NCBI RefSeq assembly: GCF_000382705.1
Contig: NZ_ARQE01000008.1
Coordinates: 50,065-90,917, forward strand
DNA length: 40,853 bases
Source of the DNA: Aureimonas ureilytica DSM 18598 = NBRC 106430
GTDB taxonomy: Bacteria > Pseudomonadota > Alphaproteobacteria > Rhizobiales > Rhizobiaceae
Direction: 5' to 3'
Positions 1 to 10,376 of the stretch are shown here, one piece after another; position 1 is the stretch's first letter; every line of letters starts with the position of its first letter. A model generated the notes under the pieces. That model searched no databases. It saw only the letters and a program-made list of their open reading frames with translations, and was not told the DNA's origin. Made by a program: the position numbers and the translations under genes.

Positions 1-506
1 TAGCCGCCGTCCGTCTTGCGGGCGGTGGTGCGCATGCCCGCCGGATCGGAACCGGCGTCCGGCTCGGTCAGGCCGAAGCAGCCGATCCATTCGCCGCTGG
101 CGAGCTTGGGCAGGTAGCGTCGGCGCTGCTCTTCCGAACCGTAGGCATGGATCGGATACATGACGAGAGAGGACTGAACCGACATCATCGAGCGATAGCC
201 CGAATCCACCCGCTCCACTTCGCGCGCGATCAGCCCGTAGGCGACATAGGACGCGCCCAGACCACCATAGTCCTCGGGAACCGTGGCACCGAGAAGACCC
301 ATCTCGCCCATCTCGCCGAATATCGCGGGGTCGGTCTTTTCCTCGCGATAGGCCTCGATGACGCGGGGCTGAAGCTTTTCCTGCGCGAAGGCGCGCGCCG
401 CATCGCGCAACATGCGCTCTTCGCTGGTGAGTTGACTGTCCAGGCGAAACGGGTCCTCCCAGGAGAACCGGCCGAGGTCGGGCGCGTCTTTGGGCTTCAG
501 CGGCAT
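1..506 (-). CDS. gcdH: Glutaryl-CoA dehydrogenase, N-terminal part (cut by window edge)
   Basis: Acyl-CoA dehydrogenase family flavoenzyme. Glutaryl-CoA dehydrogenase oxidatively decarboxylates glutaryl-CoA to crotonyl-CoA in lysine/tryptophan breakdown. The first 168 residues are visible, starting [20 protein letters not shown]; the rest lies outside the window. The stretches [35 protein letters not shown] and [17 protein letters not shown] are typical of GCDH rather than of generic short-chain acyl-CoA dehydrogenases; the last is the FAD/substrate-contact signature. The ATG at 506-504 is preceded by a GAGGA ribosome site about 8 bases away. The gene is divergent from the MDR oxidoreductase at 1028, with about 520 bp between them. 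The family call is firm; the exact substrate is inferred from these motifs. Confidence 0.88.
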   Translation of the reverse strand, partial: MPLKPKDAPDLGRFSWEDPFRLDSQLTSEERMLRDAARAFAQEKLQPRVIEAYREEKTDPAIFGEMGEMGLLGATVPEDYGGLGASYVAYGLIAREVERVDSGYRSMMSVQSSLVMYPIHAYGSEEQRRRYLPKLASGEWIGCFGLTEPDAGSDPAGMRTTARKTDGG

Positions 507-1027
507 GAAGGGATTCCTCGAAGCATCGCGCCGGAGCGCGGAATGTAGCGCCAGCTTATGATGCGATGAGGCGAACGCGCCAATGAGTTCGGCCGGCGTA
601 GAACAGGAGAGCGGCTCGGTGACGGATGCGGCGCGCAGCAACGCGGGCTGACGCAGAGCGCGGTCAGCGGTTGGCTCGCCCGCTGGAAGCGCGGCGTGAC
701 ATCGAACTGTTCCATTGGCTGCGCAAGCGACCGGTGGTCGCCGATGCGGGACCGCCCTCGGATCGGGCACCCGGCCCTGTGTCAGGCAAGGTGCGGCGCG
801 CAGATCGTCGCGAAGCCCGCCCGCCATCTTGGGTCAAAGGGAGGGACAGGGCGAGGCAAACGCCCACGCTTCCAGAGTGCGAATGGTTGGAAGGACGGAC
901 GAACGAGACGTGTTCATTCCCCTTGATTAGGCCTCGTCTCGGTCCGGAACACACTTTGGAGCGAACCTGCCCTATCTGCAGGGATCGTTGGCGCGTGGAC
1001 CGCGCCAGATGGCAGGGAGACAGAGCG
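507..1027. other. Intergenic region, 521 bp, no convincing gene
   Basis: This gap lies between the divergent gcdH and MDR genes and should hold both promoters. Open frames run through it on both strands, and the MDR frame is open back to 626, but their translations are rich in Arg, Ala and Pro and resemble no family I know. No clear -35/-10 pair, operator palindrome or terminator was seen. Confidence 0.5.
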
Positions 1028-2035
1028 ATGAAGGCGATGGCATTGCGCGCACCGGGCGGGCTCGACCAGATCAGGGCCGAGGACCGTCCCGATCCCGGCC
1101 GACCAGGCCCTGGGGATATCCGCGTCGTCCTTCACGGCGCGTCCTTGAACTACCACGACCTGGCCGTCGCGACCGGTCGGTCGAAGACGGCGGACGGGCG
1201 CATTCTCCTAGCCGACGGAGCGGGGCTCGTCGAAAGCGTCGGCGAGGGCGTCACCGAATTCGCGCCGGGGGACATGGTCGTCTCCTGCTTCTTCCCCGAT
1301 TGGCAGGACGGTGCGCCGACAATCGGCGATTTCGCCCGTACGCCGGGCGACGGCATCGATGGTTTCGCGCAGGAGACCGTCGTGCTTCCCGCCAGCGCGT
1401 TCACTCTCGCGCCGAAGGGCTATGACGCGGTGGAGGCGGCGACCCTCACGACCGCCGGCTTGACGGCCTGGCGCGCGCTCGTGGGCGACGCTCGTCTCAA
1501 GGCGGGCGACACGGTGCTCCTTCTTGGCACGGGCGGCGTCTCGATCTGGGCGCTGCAGATCGCGAAGATGTTCGGCGCGAGCGTGGCCATCACGTCGTCT
1601 TCGGACGAGAAGCTCGAGCGCGCCCGTTCGATGGGCGCCGACTTCACGTTGAACTACCGGGCCGAGCCGGAGTGGGGGCGCCGGGTTCGGGACTGGACAG
1701 GCGGAAAGGGTGTCGACCACGTCGTCGAGGTCGGTGGGCCTAGAACCCTCGCGCAGTCGATCGAGGCCGTGCGGATCGGCGGGCATATCGCGCTGATCGG
1801 CGTTCTCACAGGCTTTTCGGGCGAAATCCCCACCGGGCTGTTCATGGCGAAACAGGCCCGGCTGCAAGGACTGATCGTCGGAAGTCGTCGGCAACAGCAG
1901 GATTTCGTCCGCGCGCTGGATGCGAACGGGATCCGCCCCGTCGTCGACCGTCGCTTCGCCCTGGCGGACCTGGCGAGCGCCTTCCGGCATGAGGAGGGCG
2001 CTCACCACTTCGGGAAGATCGGCATCGAATGGTAG
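1028..2035 (+). CDS. Zinc-free MDR-family NAD(P)-dependent oxidoreductase
   Basis: A 335-residue medium-chain dehydrogenase/reductase of the quinone-oxidoreductase/alcohol-dehydrogenase type. An N-terminal GroES-like fold (about 1-125, with SLNYHDLAVATGR) is followed by a Rossmann domain with the nucleotide motif LLLGTGGVSIWALQIAKMFG near residue 160. It lacks the Cys and His ligands of catalytic zinc and has no structural Cys cluster (only one Cys in the N-terminal half), so it is probably zinc-independent and NADPH-using. The start ATG at 1028 follows a GGGAGA ribosome site; upstream in-frame sequence does not look coding. It stands alone, convergent with the pentitol operon whose last gene ends at 2060. 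The physiological substrate cannot be told. Confidence 0.85.
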   Translation: MKAMALRAPGGLDQIRAEDRPDPGRPGPGDIRVVLHGASLNYHDLAVATGRSKTADGRILLADGAGLVESVGEGVTEFAPGDMVVSCFFPDWQDGAPTIGDFARTPGDGIDGFAQETVVLPASAFTLAPKGYDAVEAATLTTAGLTAWRALVGDARLKAGDTVLLLGTGGVSIWALQIAKMFGASVAITSSSDEKLERARSMGADFTLNYRAEPEWGRRVRDWTGGKGVDHVVEVGGPRTLAQSIEAVRIGGHIALIGVLTGFSGEIPTGLFMAKQARLQGLIVGSRRQQQDFVRALDANGIRPVVDRRFALADLASAFRHEEGAHHFGKIGIEW

Positions 2036-2059
2036 GGCCTCCTCCTTCGCCTCCATGCC

Positions 2060-2785
2060 TCAGACCGCGAGGAACCCGCCGTCGACGGGGAGAACGCTGC
2101 CGGTGATCATCCCGCTGTCGTCGCTCAGAAGAAGCGCGATGGCCGATGCGACCTCTTCGGCTTCGGCGAAGCGGTTCATCGGATGGCGAACCATCATCGG
2201 CGCGCTCTTCGTTTCGTCGCTCCAGGCCACGGCGGCAAGTTCCGTCAGCGTGATCGTCGGCGCCACGGCGTTCACACGGATGCCGTAAGGCCCGAGTTCC
2301 TTCGCCAGAACCCGTGTCGCCCCTTCCAGGCCTGCCTTGGAGGCGGCATAGGCGAGATGATTGGGAAAGCCGCGATGGCCGGCGATCGAGGTGATGTTGA
2401 CGATCGAGCCGCCGCCGCCCGCCGCGATGCGCAGGCGCGCGAATTCCTGCGCAGCGATCAGCGCCGCACGCAGATTGGTGCCGAGCACGGCGTCGAGACC
2501 GGCTTCGGTCATGTCGAGCACGCTTTCCAGAACGTTGATCCCGGCACTGTTGATCAGGTGATCGCAGGGGCCCGCCTCCTGGATCGCGGCGCGCGTCGCC
2601 GCCGCATCCGTCAGATCCACCCGGATCGTCCGCGCGCCAATGGCATCGCGAAGCGTGTCGAGGTCCTGCTGGGTGCGCCCGAGCGCGACGATCTCGGCCC
2701 CGCGCGCCGCCAGAAGCTCGGCTGAGGCGCGCCCGATGCCCTTGCCGGCGCCCGTGATGATGACGCTCTTGCCGGAAAACTGCAT
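2060..2785 (-). CDS. SDR-family L-xylulose reductase-like carbonyl reductase
   Basis: A 241-residue classical short-chain dehydrogenase. The cofactor motif is TGAGKGIG at about 10-17, with an Arg (GRTQ) after the second strand that suggests NADP(H). The catalytic Ser lies in NITSIAG and the YxxxK pair in LAYAASKAGLE. The C-terminal stretches AVAWSDETKSAPM and MNRFAEAEEVASAIALLLSD, then SGMITGSVLPVDGGF, closely follow animal and bacterial L-xylulose reductase (DCXR), which interconverts L-xylulose and xylitol and also reduces dicarbonyls. It is the last gene of the pentitol operon, 32 bp after the ribulokinase. Inference: it interconverts a second pentitol/pentulose pair, or a C4 analogue, feeding the same kinase. 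The exact substrate is open. Confidence 0.85.
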   Translation of the reverse strand: MQFSGKSVIITGAGKGIGRASAELLAARGAEIVALGRTQQDLDTLRDAIGARTIRVDLTDAAATRAAIQEAGPCDHLINSAGINVLESVLDMTEAGLDAVLGTNLRAALIAAQEFARLRIAAGGGGSIVNITSIAGHRGFPNHLAYAASKAGLEGATRVLAKELGPYGIRVNAVAPTITLTELAAVAWSDETKSAPMMVRHPMNRFAEAEEVASAIALLLSDDSGMITGSVLPVDGGFLAV

Positions 2786-2817
2786 GGAAGTGACTTTCGA
2801 AACGGAAGGGGGAGGTT

Positions 2818-4449
2818 TCAGGACCGCTCGGCGGCCGCGCAATCCTCGCGAATGGCGCGCGCGGTGCCCTGAAGGGCGAGAAAGGCGCGGTAGCGTGCCT
2901 CGTGCAGGGCGCGGGCCCCGGGGTCCGGCTCGCAATGCAGGCCGACCCGCGCCATGGCCGGCATGGCGGCGGCGAGATCGGCGTGAAGGCCGGCGGCCAC
3001 CGCGCCGAGCATGGCCGAGCCCAGAAGCACGGGTTCGGCGCAGTCCACCATTTCCACGCTGAGACCCGTCGCATCGGCGAGGATCTGCCGCGTCAGGGGA
3101 TGCGCGCCGGCCCCGCCGCTGACGCTGATCCGGCGCACCGGCGCGCCGTGGCGCTCCTGCGTTTCCACGATCTGCCGCAGCCCGTAGCCGAGGCCGCACA
3201 GGCCCGCGACATAGAGTGCCAGGAGCGACGCCGCGTCGCTCGCCATGCCGAGCCCCATCACCACGGCGCGGGCGCCGGGATCGCCGAAAGGCGCGCGGTT
3301 GCCCAGGAATTCCGGCACGACATGGACGCCGTCGGCAAGGCGCACGGCCTCGCTCGGGAACGGGACCTCGGCGAGCGCCCGGTCGGCGAGAAGATGCGCC
3401 GCCCCCTGCCCTGCCGCGTCGGCTTCGGCGGCCAGCGCGCGGCCGGCCGGATGCAGGAGCAGCAACTGGTCGATCGCCGCGCCTGCCGCCGACTGCCCAC
3501 CCTCGCTCAACCAGAAGCCCGGCACCATGGCCGACTCGTAAGGTCCCCAGACGCCCGGCACGAAGACCGGGTCGCGCGTCGAGGTCATGGTGCAGGAGGA
3601 GGTGCCGAAGACATAGCCGAGACAGGCGGTCGGATCGCCCGCCCCGCCTTCCGCGCCGACCGTCGCGAGGCCCCCGGCATGGGCGTCGATCAGCCCGGCC
3701 GCAACCGCCGTGCCGGGACGAAGGCCGAGCGCCTCGGCCGCGTCCGCCGTCAGCCCGTCGCCGAGCGCCGTGCCGGGTTCCACGATCCGCGTGCCGATGC
3801 GATGGAAGCCTTCGTCCGCGAGGTCGCCGAGCCCGATCGTGCGGAAGTAGCTCTCGCTCCAGCCGCCCTCGCTGCGCACATAGGTCCATTTACAGGTCAC
3901 CGTGCAGGCGGAGCGGTCGAGCGAGCCCGTGCTCTTCCAGGTCAGGAAGTCGGTGAGATCGAAGAACTGCGCGGCGCGGGCGAAGACGTCCGGCCGGTTC
4001 TCCCGCAGCCACAGGAGCTTGGGCGTCTGCATCTCGGGCGAGATACGCCCGCCGACATAGCGAAGGACCGGATGACCCATCCGGTTGATGCGCTCGGCCT
4101 GGGTCCGCGCGCGATGGTCCATCCAGACGATGACGTCGCGGTCCGGATGGACGGGGTCGCCCACCGGCAGGCCTTGCCCGTCCGCATCCAGCACTACGAG
4201 CGAGCAGGTGGCGTCGAAGCCGATGCCGACGACGGCGACCGGGTCGATGCCCGCCTCGCGAACGGCGGCGCGCGTGGCCTCGCACACGGCGCGCCAGATG
4301 TCGGCACTCCCCTGCTCGGCGATCACGCCGCCTTCGCGGTGCATCGCGATCGGGCGTTTGGCGGTGGCGAGGAGCGCACCGCGCCCGTCGAAGAGGCCGG
4401 CGCGCGTCGAGCCGGTGCCGACGTCGATTCCGATCACATAAGGGGTCAT
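2818..4449 (-). CDS. rbtK: FGGY-family D-ribulokinase
   Basis: A carbohydrate kinase of 543 residues predicted to phosphorylate D-ribulose to D-ribulose 5-phosphate with ATP. The actin-like ATPase fold begins with the phosphate loop GIDVGTGSTRAGLFD (about 7-21). GFDATCSLVVLD, MQTPKLLWL, FFDLTDFLTWK, CTVTCKWTY, the catalytic-Asp segment GLIDAHAGGLATVGA and FVPGVWGPYESAMVPGFWL all match the D-ribulokinase branch (human FGGY, bacterial RbtK), not glycerol or xylulose kinases. A late adenosine-binding motif ISVSGGAGAHPL is present. The start at 4449 gives MTPYVIGIDVG; longer in-frame extensions overlap rbtD and look non-coding. It lies 32 bp after ribitol dehydrogenase, whose product is D-ribulose, which strongly supports the assignment. 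Confidence 0.92.
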   Translation of the reverse strand: MTPYVIGIDVGTGSTRAGLFDGRGALLATAKRPIAMHREGGVIAEQGSADIWRAVCEATRAAVREAGIDPVAVVGIGFDATCSLVVLDADGQGLPVGDPVHPDRDVIVWMDHRARTQAERINRMGHPVLRYVGGRISPEMQTPKLLWLRENRPDVFARAAQFFDLTDFLTWKSTGSLDRSACTVTCKWTYVRSEGGWSESYFRTIGLGDLADEGFHRIGTRIVEPGTALGDGLTADAAEALGLRPGTAVAAGLIDAHAGGLATVGAEGGAGDPTACLGYVFGTSSCTMTSTRDPVFVPGVWGPYESAMVPGFWLSEGGQSAAGAAIDQLLLLHPAGRALAAEADAAGQGAAHLLADRALAEVPFPSEAVRLADGVHVVPEFLGNRAPFGDPGARAVVMGLGMASDAASLLALYVAGLCGLGYGLRQIVETQERHGAPVRRISVSGGAGAHPLTRQILADATGLSVEMVDCAEPVLLGSAMLGAVAAGLHADLAAAMPAMARVGLHCEPDPGARALHEARYRAFLALQGTARAIREDCAAAERS

Positions 4450-4481
4450 GCCGGCCCTCCGCTGCCGCTCGCCCGCCGCGC

Positions 4482-5213
4482 TCAGACGCGGTCGAAATTG
4501 GTTGGGAGAACGATCATATCGCGGATGGTCACGGTGCGCTTGCGCGTCAGCATGTATTCCACCGCGTCGGCGACCTCGCTCGGGTCGATGAGGCTGCCCG
4601 ACTCCTTGGCCTTGCGCAGATTCTCTTCCGGCCAGTCGGCGAGCAGCGCCGAGACAACGGGACCCGGCGACACCTGCCCGACACGAACGCCATGCGGGAT
4701 CATCTGTCGGCGCATGGTCTGCACGAAGCAGGTGACGGCCCATTTCGAGGAGGCGTAGACCGGCTCCCAATAGGTCGGATAGTGGCCGGCGATCGAGCAG
4801 GTGACGATGATGTCGCCGGTCTTGCGCTCCATCATGTGAGGCGCGACGGCGTGGACGTTCTTGATCACCGCGTTGACGTTGAGGTTGAGCATCCGGTCGA
4901 TCGCGTCCGGCGTCGTCTCGGTCAGTTCGCCGCCGATATAGGTGCCGGCATTGCAGTAGAGAATGTCGATGTGATCGACCTTGGCGAGGATTTCGGGGAC
5001 CATCGCCTCGCAGCTCGCGGGGTCGAGAAGATCGGTGACCTGCGCCACGGCGCGCTCGCCGAGCCGCGCGACGAGCGCGTTCAGGGCTGCTTCGTTGCGA
5101 TCCACCATCACGACGGTCGCGCCGGCGCGCAGGAGGGTTTCGGTGGTGGCGAGGCCGATGCCGGACGCGGCACCGGTGATGACGGCGATCTGGCCGTTGA
5201 GGGAAACGGACAT
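4482..5213 (-). CDS. rbtD: Ribitol 2-dehydrogenase (SDR)
   Basis: A 243-residue NAD-dependent SDR that oxidises ribitol to D-ribulose. TGAASGIG (about 13-20) is the cofactor loop, and VDRN after strand 2 has the Asp expected for NAD. The active site has Ser in TCSIAGHYPTYWEPVYASSK and the YASSK Tyr/Lys pair. DILYCNAGTYIGG, YWEPVYASSKWAV, VSPGPVVSALLADWP and the tail TVTIRDMIVLPTNFD parallel Klebsiella RbtD closely. ATG 5213 is chosen because an AGGAGG ribosome site sits 5-6 bases upstream; a longer in-frame start would run into the permease gene. It sits between the permease (35 bp upstream) and the kinase (32 bp downstream). Confidence 0.92.
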   Translation of the reverse strand: MSVSLNGQIAVITGAASGIGLATTETLLRAGATVVMVDRNEAALNALVARLGERAVAQVTDLLDPASCEAMVPEILAKVDHIDILYCNAGTYIGGELTETTPDAIDRMLNLNVNAVIKNVHAVAPHMMERKTGDIIVTCSIAGHYPTYWEPVYASSKWAVTCFVQTMRRQMIPHGVRVGQVSPGPVVSALLADWPEENLRKAKESGSLIDPSEVADAVEYMLTRKRTVTIRDMIVLPTNFDRV

Positions 5214-5248
5214 GGTGTCCTCCTGACAGTCTGGATGGAAGAAGCCGG

Positions 5249-6209
5249 TCAGCGCCACTCGCGACCGATATAGATGGCCAGCAGGATGATGCCGCCCTTG
5301 ATGACGTCCTGCAGATACGGGTTGATGCCCATGAGGTTGAGGCCGTTGTTGAGGATGCCGAGCAGCACCGCGCCGATCAGCGTGCCGAGGATCAGGCCCC
5401 GTCCGCCGGCGATGGCCGTTCCGCCGAGCACCACGGCGGCGATGGCATCGAGTTCGAAGCCGACGCCGGCATTGGGCTGGCCGCTCATCAGGCGCCCGGT
5501 CAGGATCACGGATGCGAGCGCCGAGGTGAGGCCGGAGATCGCGTAGACCGCGAGCTTCACGCGCCTCGTCTTGACGCCGGACAGGCGTGCCGCCGTCTCG
5601 TTTCCGCCAAGCGCGTAGACATGGCGGCCGAAGGCCGTGCGCTGGAGCAGGAGCCAGGCCACCGCATAGATCGCGACCATGATGATCACGGGCACCGGCA
5701 CGATGCCGATGCGGCCGATGCCGAACCAGGAAATCCAGCTCGGAATGCCCGAGATCGGGTAGCCGCCCGAGTAGATCAGCGCGAGGCCGCGCGCCATGCC
5801 CATCGTGGCCAGGGTCACGATGATCGCGGGCATGCGACCCCAGGCGACGAGCGCGCCGTTGAACAGGCCGATGGCGAGGCCGAGCAGGAGCCCGAGCGGC
5901 AGCGCGACGCCGGCGGGCAGGCCGGAATGGACGATCAGCCCGGCCACCAGCGTGCCGACCAGAGCCATCACCGCACCCACCGACAGGTCGATGCCGCCGG
6001 TCAGGATCACGAAGGTCATGCCGACCGCCAGCACCGCAACGATCGAGACTTGGCGCAGGACGTTGAGAATATTGGAGAGGTTGAAGAAGTTGTCGCTCGC
6101 CAGCGCCATCAGGATCGACACGACCAGAAGGCCGGCGAGCGGCAGCACGAGCGGCGAATGGATGAGGTTCCCCCAGCCGGCCAGGCGGCTTTCGGAACGC
6201 ATGGGGGTT

Positions 6210-6220
<11 letters not shown>
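5249..6220 (-). CDS. ABC sugar transporter permease (RbsC/AraH type)
   Basis: An inner-membrane permease of the BPD_transp_2 family, 323 residues with about 8-10 hydrophobic segments (first at about 22-45, then a dense array through to the C-terminus). [15 protein letters not shown] is the hallmark of ribose/xylose/inositol-type permeases. [20 protein letters not shown] followed by the [20 protein letters not shown] segment is the conserved C-terminal region. The ATG at 6220 is preferred over an upstream in-frame one because a GGGAGGG ribosome site lies 5-6 bases before it. It overlaps the end of the ATPase gene by 11 bp, implying translational coupling. With the ATPase and binding protein it should import the pentitol oxidised by RbtD. 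Confidence 0.93.
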
Positions 6221-7712
<1,492 letters not shown>

Positions 7713-7732
7713 GTTCGTGCCCTCCGAGAGAC

Positions 7733-7759
7733 GGGTCCTCGCGCGGCGCGCGAGGACCC
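7733..7759 (-). terminator. Strong hairpin between binding-protein and ATPase genes (attenuator-like)
   Basis: GGGTCCTCGCG at 7733-7743 and CGCGAGGACCC at 7749-7759 form an 11-bp perfect stem with a 5-base loop; the repeat extends even further into the loop. It fills most of the 54-bp gap after the binding-protein stop codon. There is no U tract, so it is more likely a partial attenuator or RNA-stabilising 3' end that keeps binding protein more abundant than membrane components. Confidence 0.6.
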
Positions 7760-7766
7760 ATGGCGA

Positions 7767-8684
7767 TCACCAGCTGAAGTCGGCGGCGTTCTTGGCGTCC
7801 ACGACGCGCACGTCGATCGGCACTTCCTTGGGCACCACGCGGGCGCCCCACTTCTGGGCCAGCGCCATGGCGAGGCCGACGCGGACCTGATCGCGCGGGA
7901 ACTGCGCAGTGGTCTCGATGAACGGCGTGCCGTCCGCGATCGCCTTCACCGCTTCCGGCGCGCCGTCGACGGAGGTCAGCTTGATGTCGCGGCCCGAGCC
8001 CTGGATCGCGGCGAGAGCACCCATCGCGCCGCCGTCGTTGACCGAGAAGATGCCGGCGAGGTTGGGACGCGACTGGATCATGTTCTCCACGACGCCCAGC
8101 GCGACGGAGCGGTCCTGGCGGCCGTTCTGCGTATCGACGAGCTTCACGTCGGGGAACTCGCCGAGCGCGGCCTTGCAGCCTTCGACGCGCTGCAGGATCG
8201 GGACGACCGGGATGCCGTCGAGGATCGCGACCTCGCCCTTGCCGCCCAGCGCTTCGGCCAGGTGCTTGCAGCTCATGTAGCCCGCGTCGCGGTTCTTCGA
8301 GCCGACGAACGTGTCGACCGGGCCGTTGGCATTGGCGTCCACGGCCACGACGATCACGCCCTTGGCCTTGGCGGCGTGCACCGCCGCCTCGATGCCGGCG
8401 GAGTCGGTCGGGTTGAGGAGCAGGATGTCGATGTTCTGCTGCAGCATGTCCTCGACGTCGGAGATCTGCTTGGCGACGTCGTGGCCGGCATCGGTGACGA
8501 CGACTTCGGCGCCGATGCTGCGGGCGGCCTCGTTGAGCGCTTCCTGCATGGACACGAAATAGGGGTTGTTGAGCTCCTGGAACGTCATGCCGATCTTGAG
8601 CGGCTTGGTGTCCTGGGCCTGCGCCGGCATGGCGACGGCCAGAGCCATCATGGACGCGGCGGCAAGCGTGAGTGTCTTCAGCAT
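7767..8684 (-). CDS. Periplasmic sugar/sugar-alcohol-binding protein (ABC, CUT2)
   Basis: A 305-residue type I periplasmic binding protein of the ribose/xylitol group (Peripla_BP_4). A Sec signal peptide covers about residues 1-23 (MLKTLTLAAASMMALAVAMP, cleavage after AQA). The mature part starts KIGMTFQELNNPYFVSMQEA, typical of RbsB relatives. Other family marks are DILLLNPTDSAGIEAAV, VVAVDANANGPV and GIFSVNDGGAMGALAA. The ATG at 8684 has a GGGAGGA ribosome site; longer in-frame starts run through the 94-bp gap and would lack a signal peptide. It is the first structural gene after the AraC-type regulator, consistent with being the most highly expressed gene of the transporter. Confidence 0.93.
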   Translation of the reverse strand: MLKTLTLAAASMMALAVAMPAQAQDTKPLKIGMTFQELNNPYFVSMQEALNEAARSIGAEVVVTDAGHDVAKQISDVEDMLQQNIDILLLNPTDSAGIEAAVHAAKAKGVIVVAVDANANGPVDTFVGSKNRDAGYMSCKHLAEALGGKGEVAILDGIPVVPILQRVEGCKAALGEFPDVKLVDTQNGRQDRSVALGVVENMIQSRPNLAGIFSVNDGGAMGALAAIQGSGRDIKLTSVDGAPEAVKAIADGTPFIETTAQFPRDQVRVGLAMALAQKWGARVVPKEVPIDVRVVDAKNAADFSW

Positions 8685-8778
8685 GTGATCCTCCCGGATG
8701 GTGGATGCGGACGCGTCCGCAGGCTTCCGGCAACCGGAGGTCGCCGAAGGGGTGAAAGACGGATCGACGGACAAGCGG
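8685..8778 (-). promoter_or_regulatory. Candidate promoter/operator gap before the transporter operon
   Basis: This 94-bp gap lies between the regulator stop and the binding-protein start. It has a perfect 14-bp palindrome, GCGGACGCGTCCGC (8707-8720), and a second inverted repeat, TCCGG-CAA-CCGGA (8726-8738). They could be operator sites of the adjacent AraC-type regulator, or GC-rich hairpins ending its transcript. No clear -35/-10 pair was seen. The choice between operator and terminator is not possible by eye. Confidence 0.4.
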
Positions 8779-9660
8779 TCAGTCGGCGGCGGCGAACTCC
8801 CGGTTCGCGGCGAAATTCGCCCTGAACTGCGAGGGCGACATGCCCTTGAGCTTCAGGAAATGGCGGTTGAAGTTGGAGAGGTTCGAGAAGCCGACCTCGT
8901 AGCAGATGCAGGCGATGGCCATGTCCGGCTCGGCGAGCAGCATCTGGCAGGCGAGATCGACGCGCAGCTGGTTGCGGTAGCGCACCAGGGTCGTGCCCGT
9001 GTGGCGCTTGAAGGCGCGCGAGAAGACGCTGGGGCTCTGCCCGACGATCTCGGCGAGGTCGCGCTCCTCGATCTGCCGCGTCAGATGCTCGCGCAGATGG
9101 GCAAGCGCCTTGTTGATGCCGCTGTCCTCGGTGCGCGACAGATTGGGCTCGAAGCTGAGGCTCGCCAGAACTTCGTGCTCGCCGGCGACGACGAGTTCGA
9201 GGATTTCCCAGAACAGGGCGAGGCGCCGCAGTCCCTGCGCTTCGACGAGGCGGCGCATCAGCGGCGCGACGGCCGCGCTCGTCGCGTCGTCGAACAGGAG
9301 GCCCCGACGGCTGCGCTCGAGAAGCGGACGCAGGACGCCCATTTCCTCCATCGTGGCCATGGCCTCCTCGATGAAGGCTTCCGGAAACTGGATCACGATG
9401 GAGCGAACCGGCACCAGCTCGCCTTCGGCGACGTCACTGATCCAGTTCTGCGGCAGATTGGGTCCGGTCATGATGAGCTGGCCGGGGGCGAACGTGCCGG
9501 CGAAGTCGCCGATATAGTATCGGCCGGACGTGGCCACGATCAGGTGCAATTCATATTCGGGATGGTAGTGCCAGCGCACGGTTCGGAACGGATAGCCGTG
9601 CATCCAGGCGGCGAAGGATTCGCCCTTGCGGATGTGAACCAGTTCGAGATCGGGCTGCAT
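8779..9660 (-). CDS. AraC-family regulator of the pentitol operon
   Basis: A 293-residue transcription factor. The N-terminal half is a cupin-like sensing domain with the metal/sugar-pocket pattern VRWHYHPEYELHLI (about 28-41) and GDFAGTFAPGQLIMTGPNLP. The C-terminal 100 residues carry two helix-turn-helix units: one around RDLAEIVGQSPSVFSRAFKR and the second in IACICYEVGFSNLSNFNRHF, the AraC signature. ATG 9660 has a GGAGGAGG ribosome site about 8 bases upstream; the frame is open further upstream but there is no better start. It lies directly upstream of the transporter and rbt genes on the same strand, so it is the likely pentitol-responsive activator. Confidence 0.9.
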   Translation of the reverse strand: MQPDLELVHIRKGESFAAWMHGYPFRTVRWHYHPEYELHLIVATSGRYYIGDFAGTFAPGQLIMTGPNLPQNWISDVAEGELVPVRSIVIQFPEAFIEEAMATMEEMGVLRPLLERSRRGLLFDDATSAAVAPLMRRLVEAQGLRRLALFWEILELVVAGEHEVLASLSFEPNLSRTEDSGINKALAHLREHLTRQIEERDLAEIVGQSPSVFSRAFKRHTGTTLVRYRNQLRVDLACQMLLAEPDMAIACICYEVGFSNLSNFNRHFLKLKGMSPSQFRANFAANREFAAAD

Positions 9661-9895
9661 TGGACGTTCCTCCTCCCTGCGGGGCTGGTCTTGACGACCC
9701 GTCCGGAGCGGTTCTCCCAACCGCGCCGGCACCCTGCGGACATCAGCTAACCGCGACCGCCGTCCCGGTTCCACCACGCCTGACAAGAAACGCCGATACT
9801 TTTTTGTCTGCTGCGGCGCAAAAAATGCAGAATGGTGAGAATGAAATCCGGACGGGTGGCACCGTTGGTGCCCGAGGCGCGGTTCGCGAAGGAAC
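9661..9895. other. Upstream region of the AraC-type regulator gene
   Basis: No gene is visible. An A/T-rich patch at 9800-9825 contains an inverted repeat, TTTTTTG then CAAAAAA with a 12-base spacer, in otherwise GC-rich DNA. It may mark the regulator's promoter region. The IS remnant begins just beyond this stretch. Confidence 0.35.
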
Positions 9896-10320
9896 ATGCC
9901 GCGTTTGCCCTTCGACCAAGCGAGGAACGACGCGCGGGTGGCGAAGATCCGCCGCAACAGGGGGTATCGAGGCAACGTTCTACCGGTGGACGAACGCCTT
10001 TCCCGCTATGGAGACGGCGGAGGCCGGGCACTCGAAGCCACTCTCGGTGGAAGCCATCAGGCCGAAGCAGCCGGTCGCGAAGCTCATCCTGGGCACGACG
10101 ATGGTGCAGGAGGGTGACCGCAAAAAAACGCGGCGACGTCCGTTCGACGACGCGCGGCACGTCCGGCCTTTTCAGGCGGCGTCTATGGTGTCGGAGCGCC
10201 GAGCCGATCAGGGCGGCGGCTGTGGACGGCGTTTCGACCGATACGGGTCCCACCGCGATCTGCCGTCGGCGCGCCGCACGCGGACGGCGAATTTCGCCGT
10301 CATCACCCGCCCGCGAAGCG
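9896..10320 (+). pseudogene. Decayed IS3-family transposase (orfA and start of orfB)
   Basis: No intact gene lies here, but one frame keeps recognisable IS3-type pieces. GGIEATFYRW (from 9963) matches the OrfA helix-turn-helix end. PKQPVAKLILGTTMVQEGDR follows in the position of the OrfA leucine zipper and ends in RKK. Further on, VSERRADQ and FDRYGSHRD resemble the OrfB N-terminus (SERRAC, VRYRSHR). An A7 run at 10122-10128 sits where IS3 elements place their frameshift slippery site. The N-terminal part of orfA appears shifted into another frame (from 9896), and the OrfB catalytic DDE region is absent. No terminal inverted repeats were found. Homology is judged by eye, so the borders are approximate. 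Confidence 0.5.
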
Positions 10321-10376
10321 CGGACCTCAACGCTTCCCGGTTCCCGTCCACAATCGACGCGAGGGTTGCGGAGCGC

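Noticed and set aside
626-1027. In-frame upstream extension of the MDR oxidoreductase
   Set aside because: The added 134 residues are Arg/Ala-rich, unrelated to MDR N-termini, and the ATG at 1028 has its own ribosome site.
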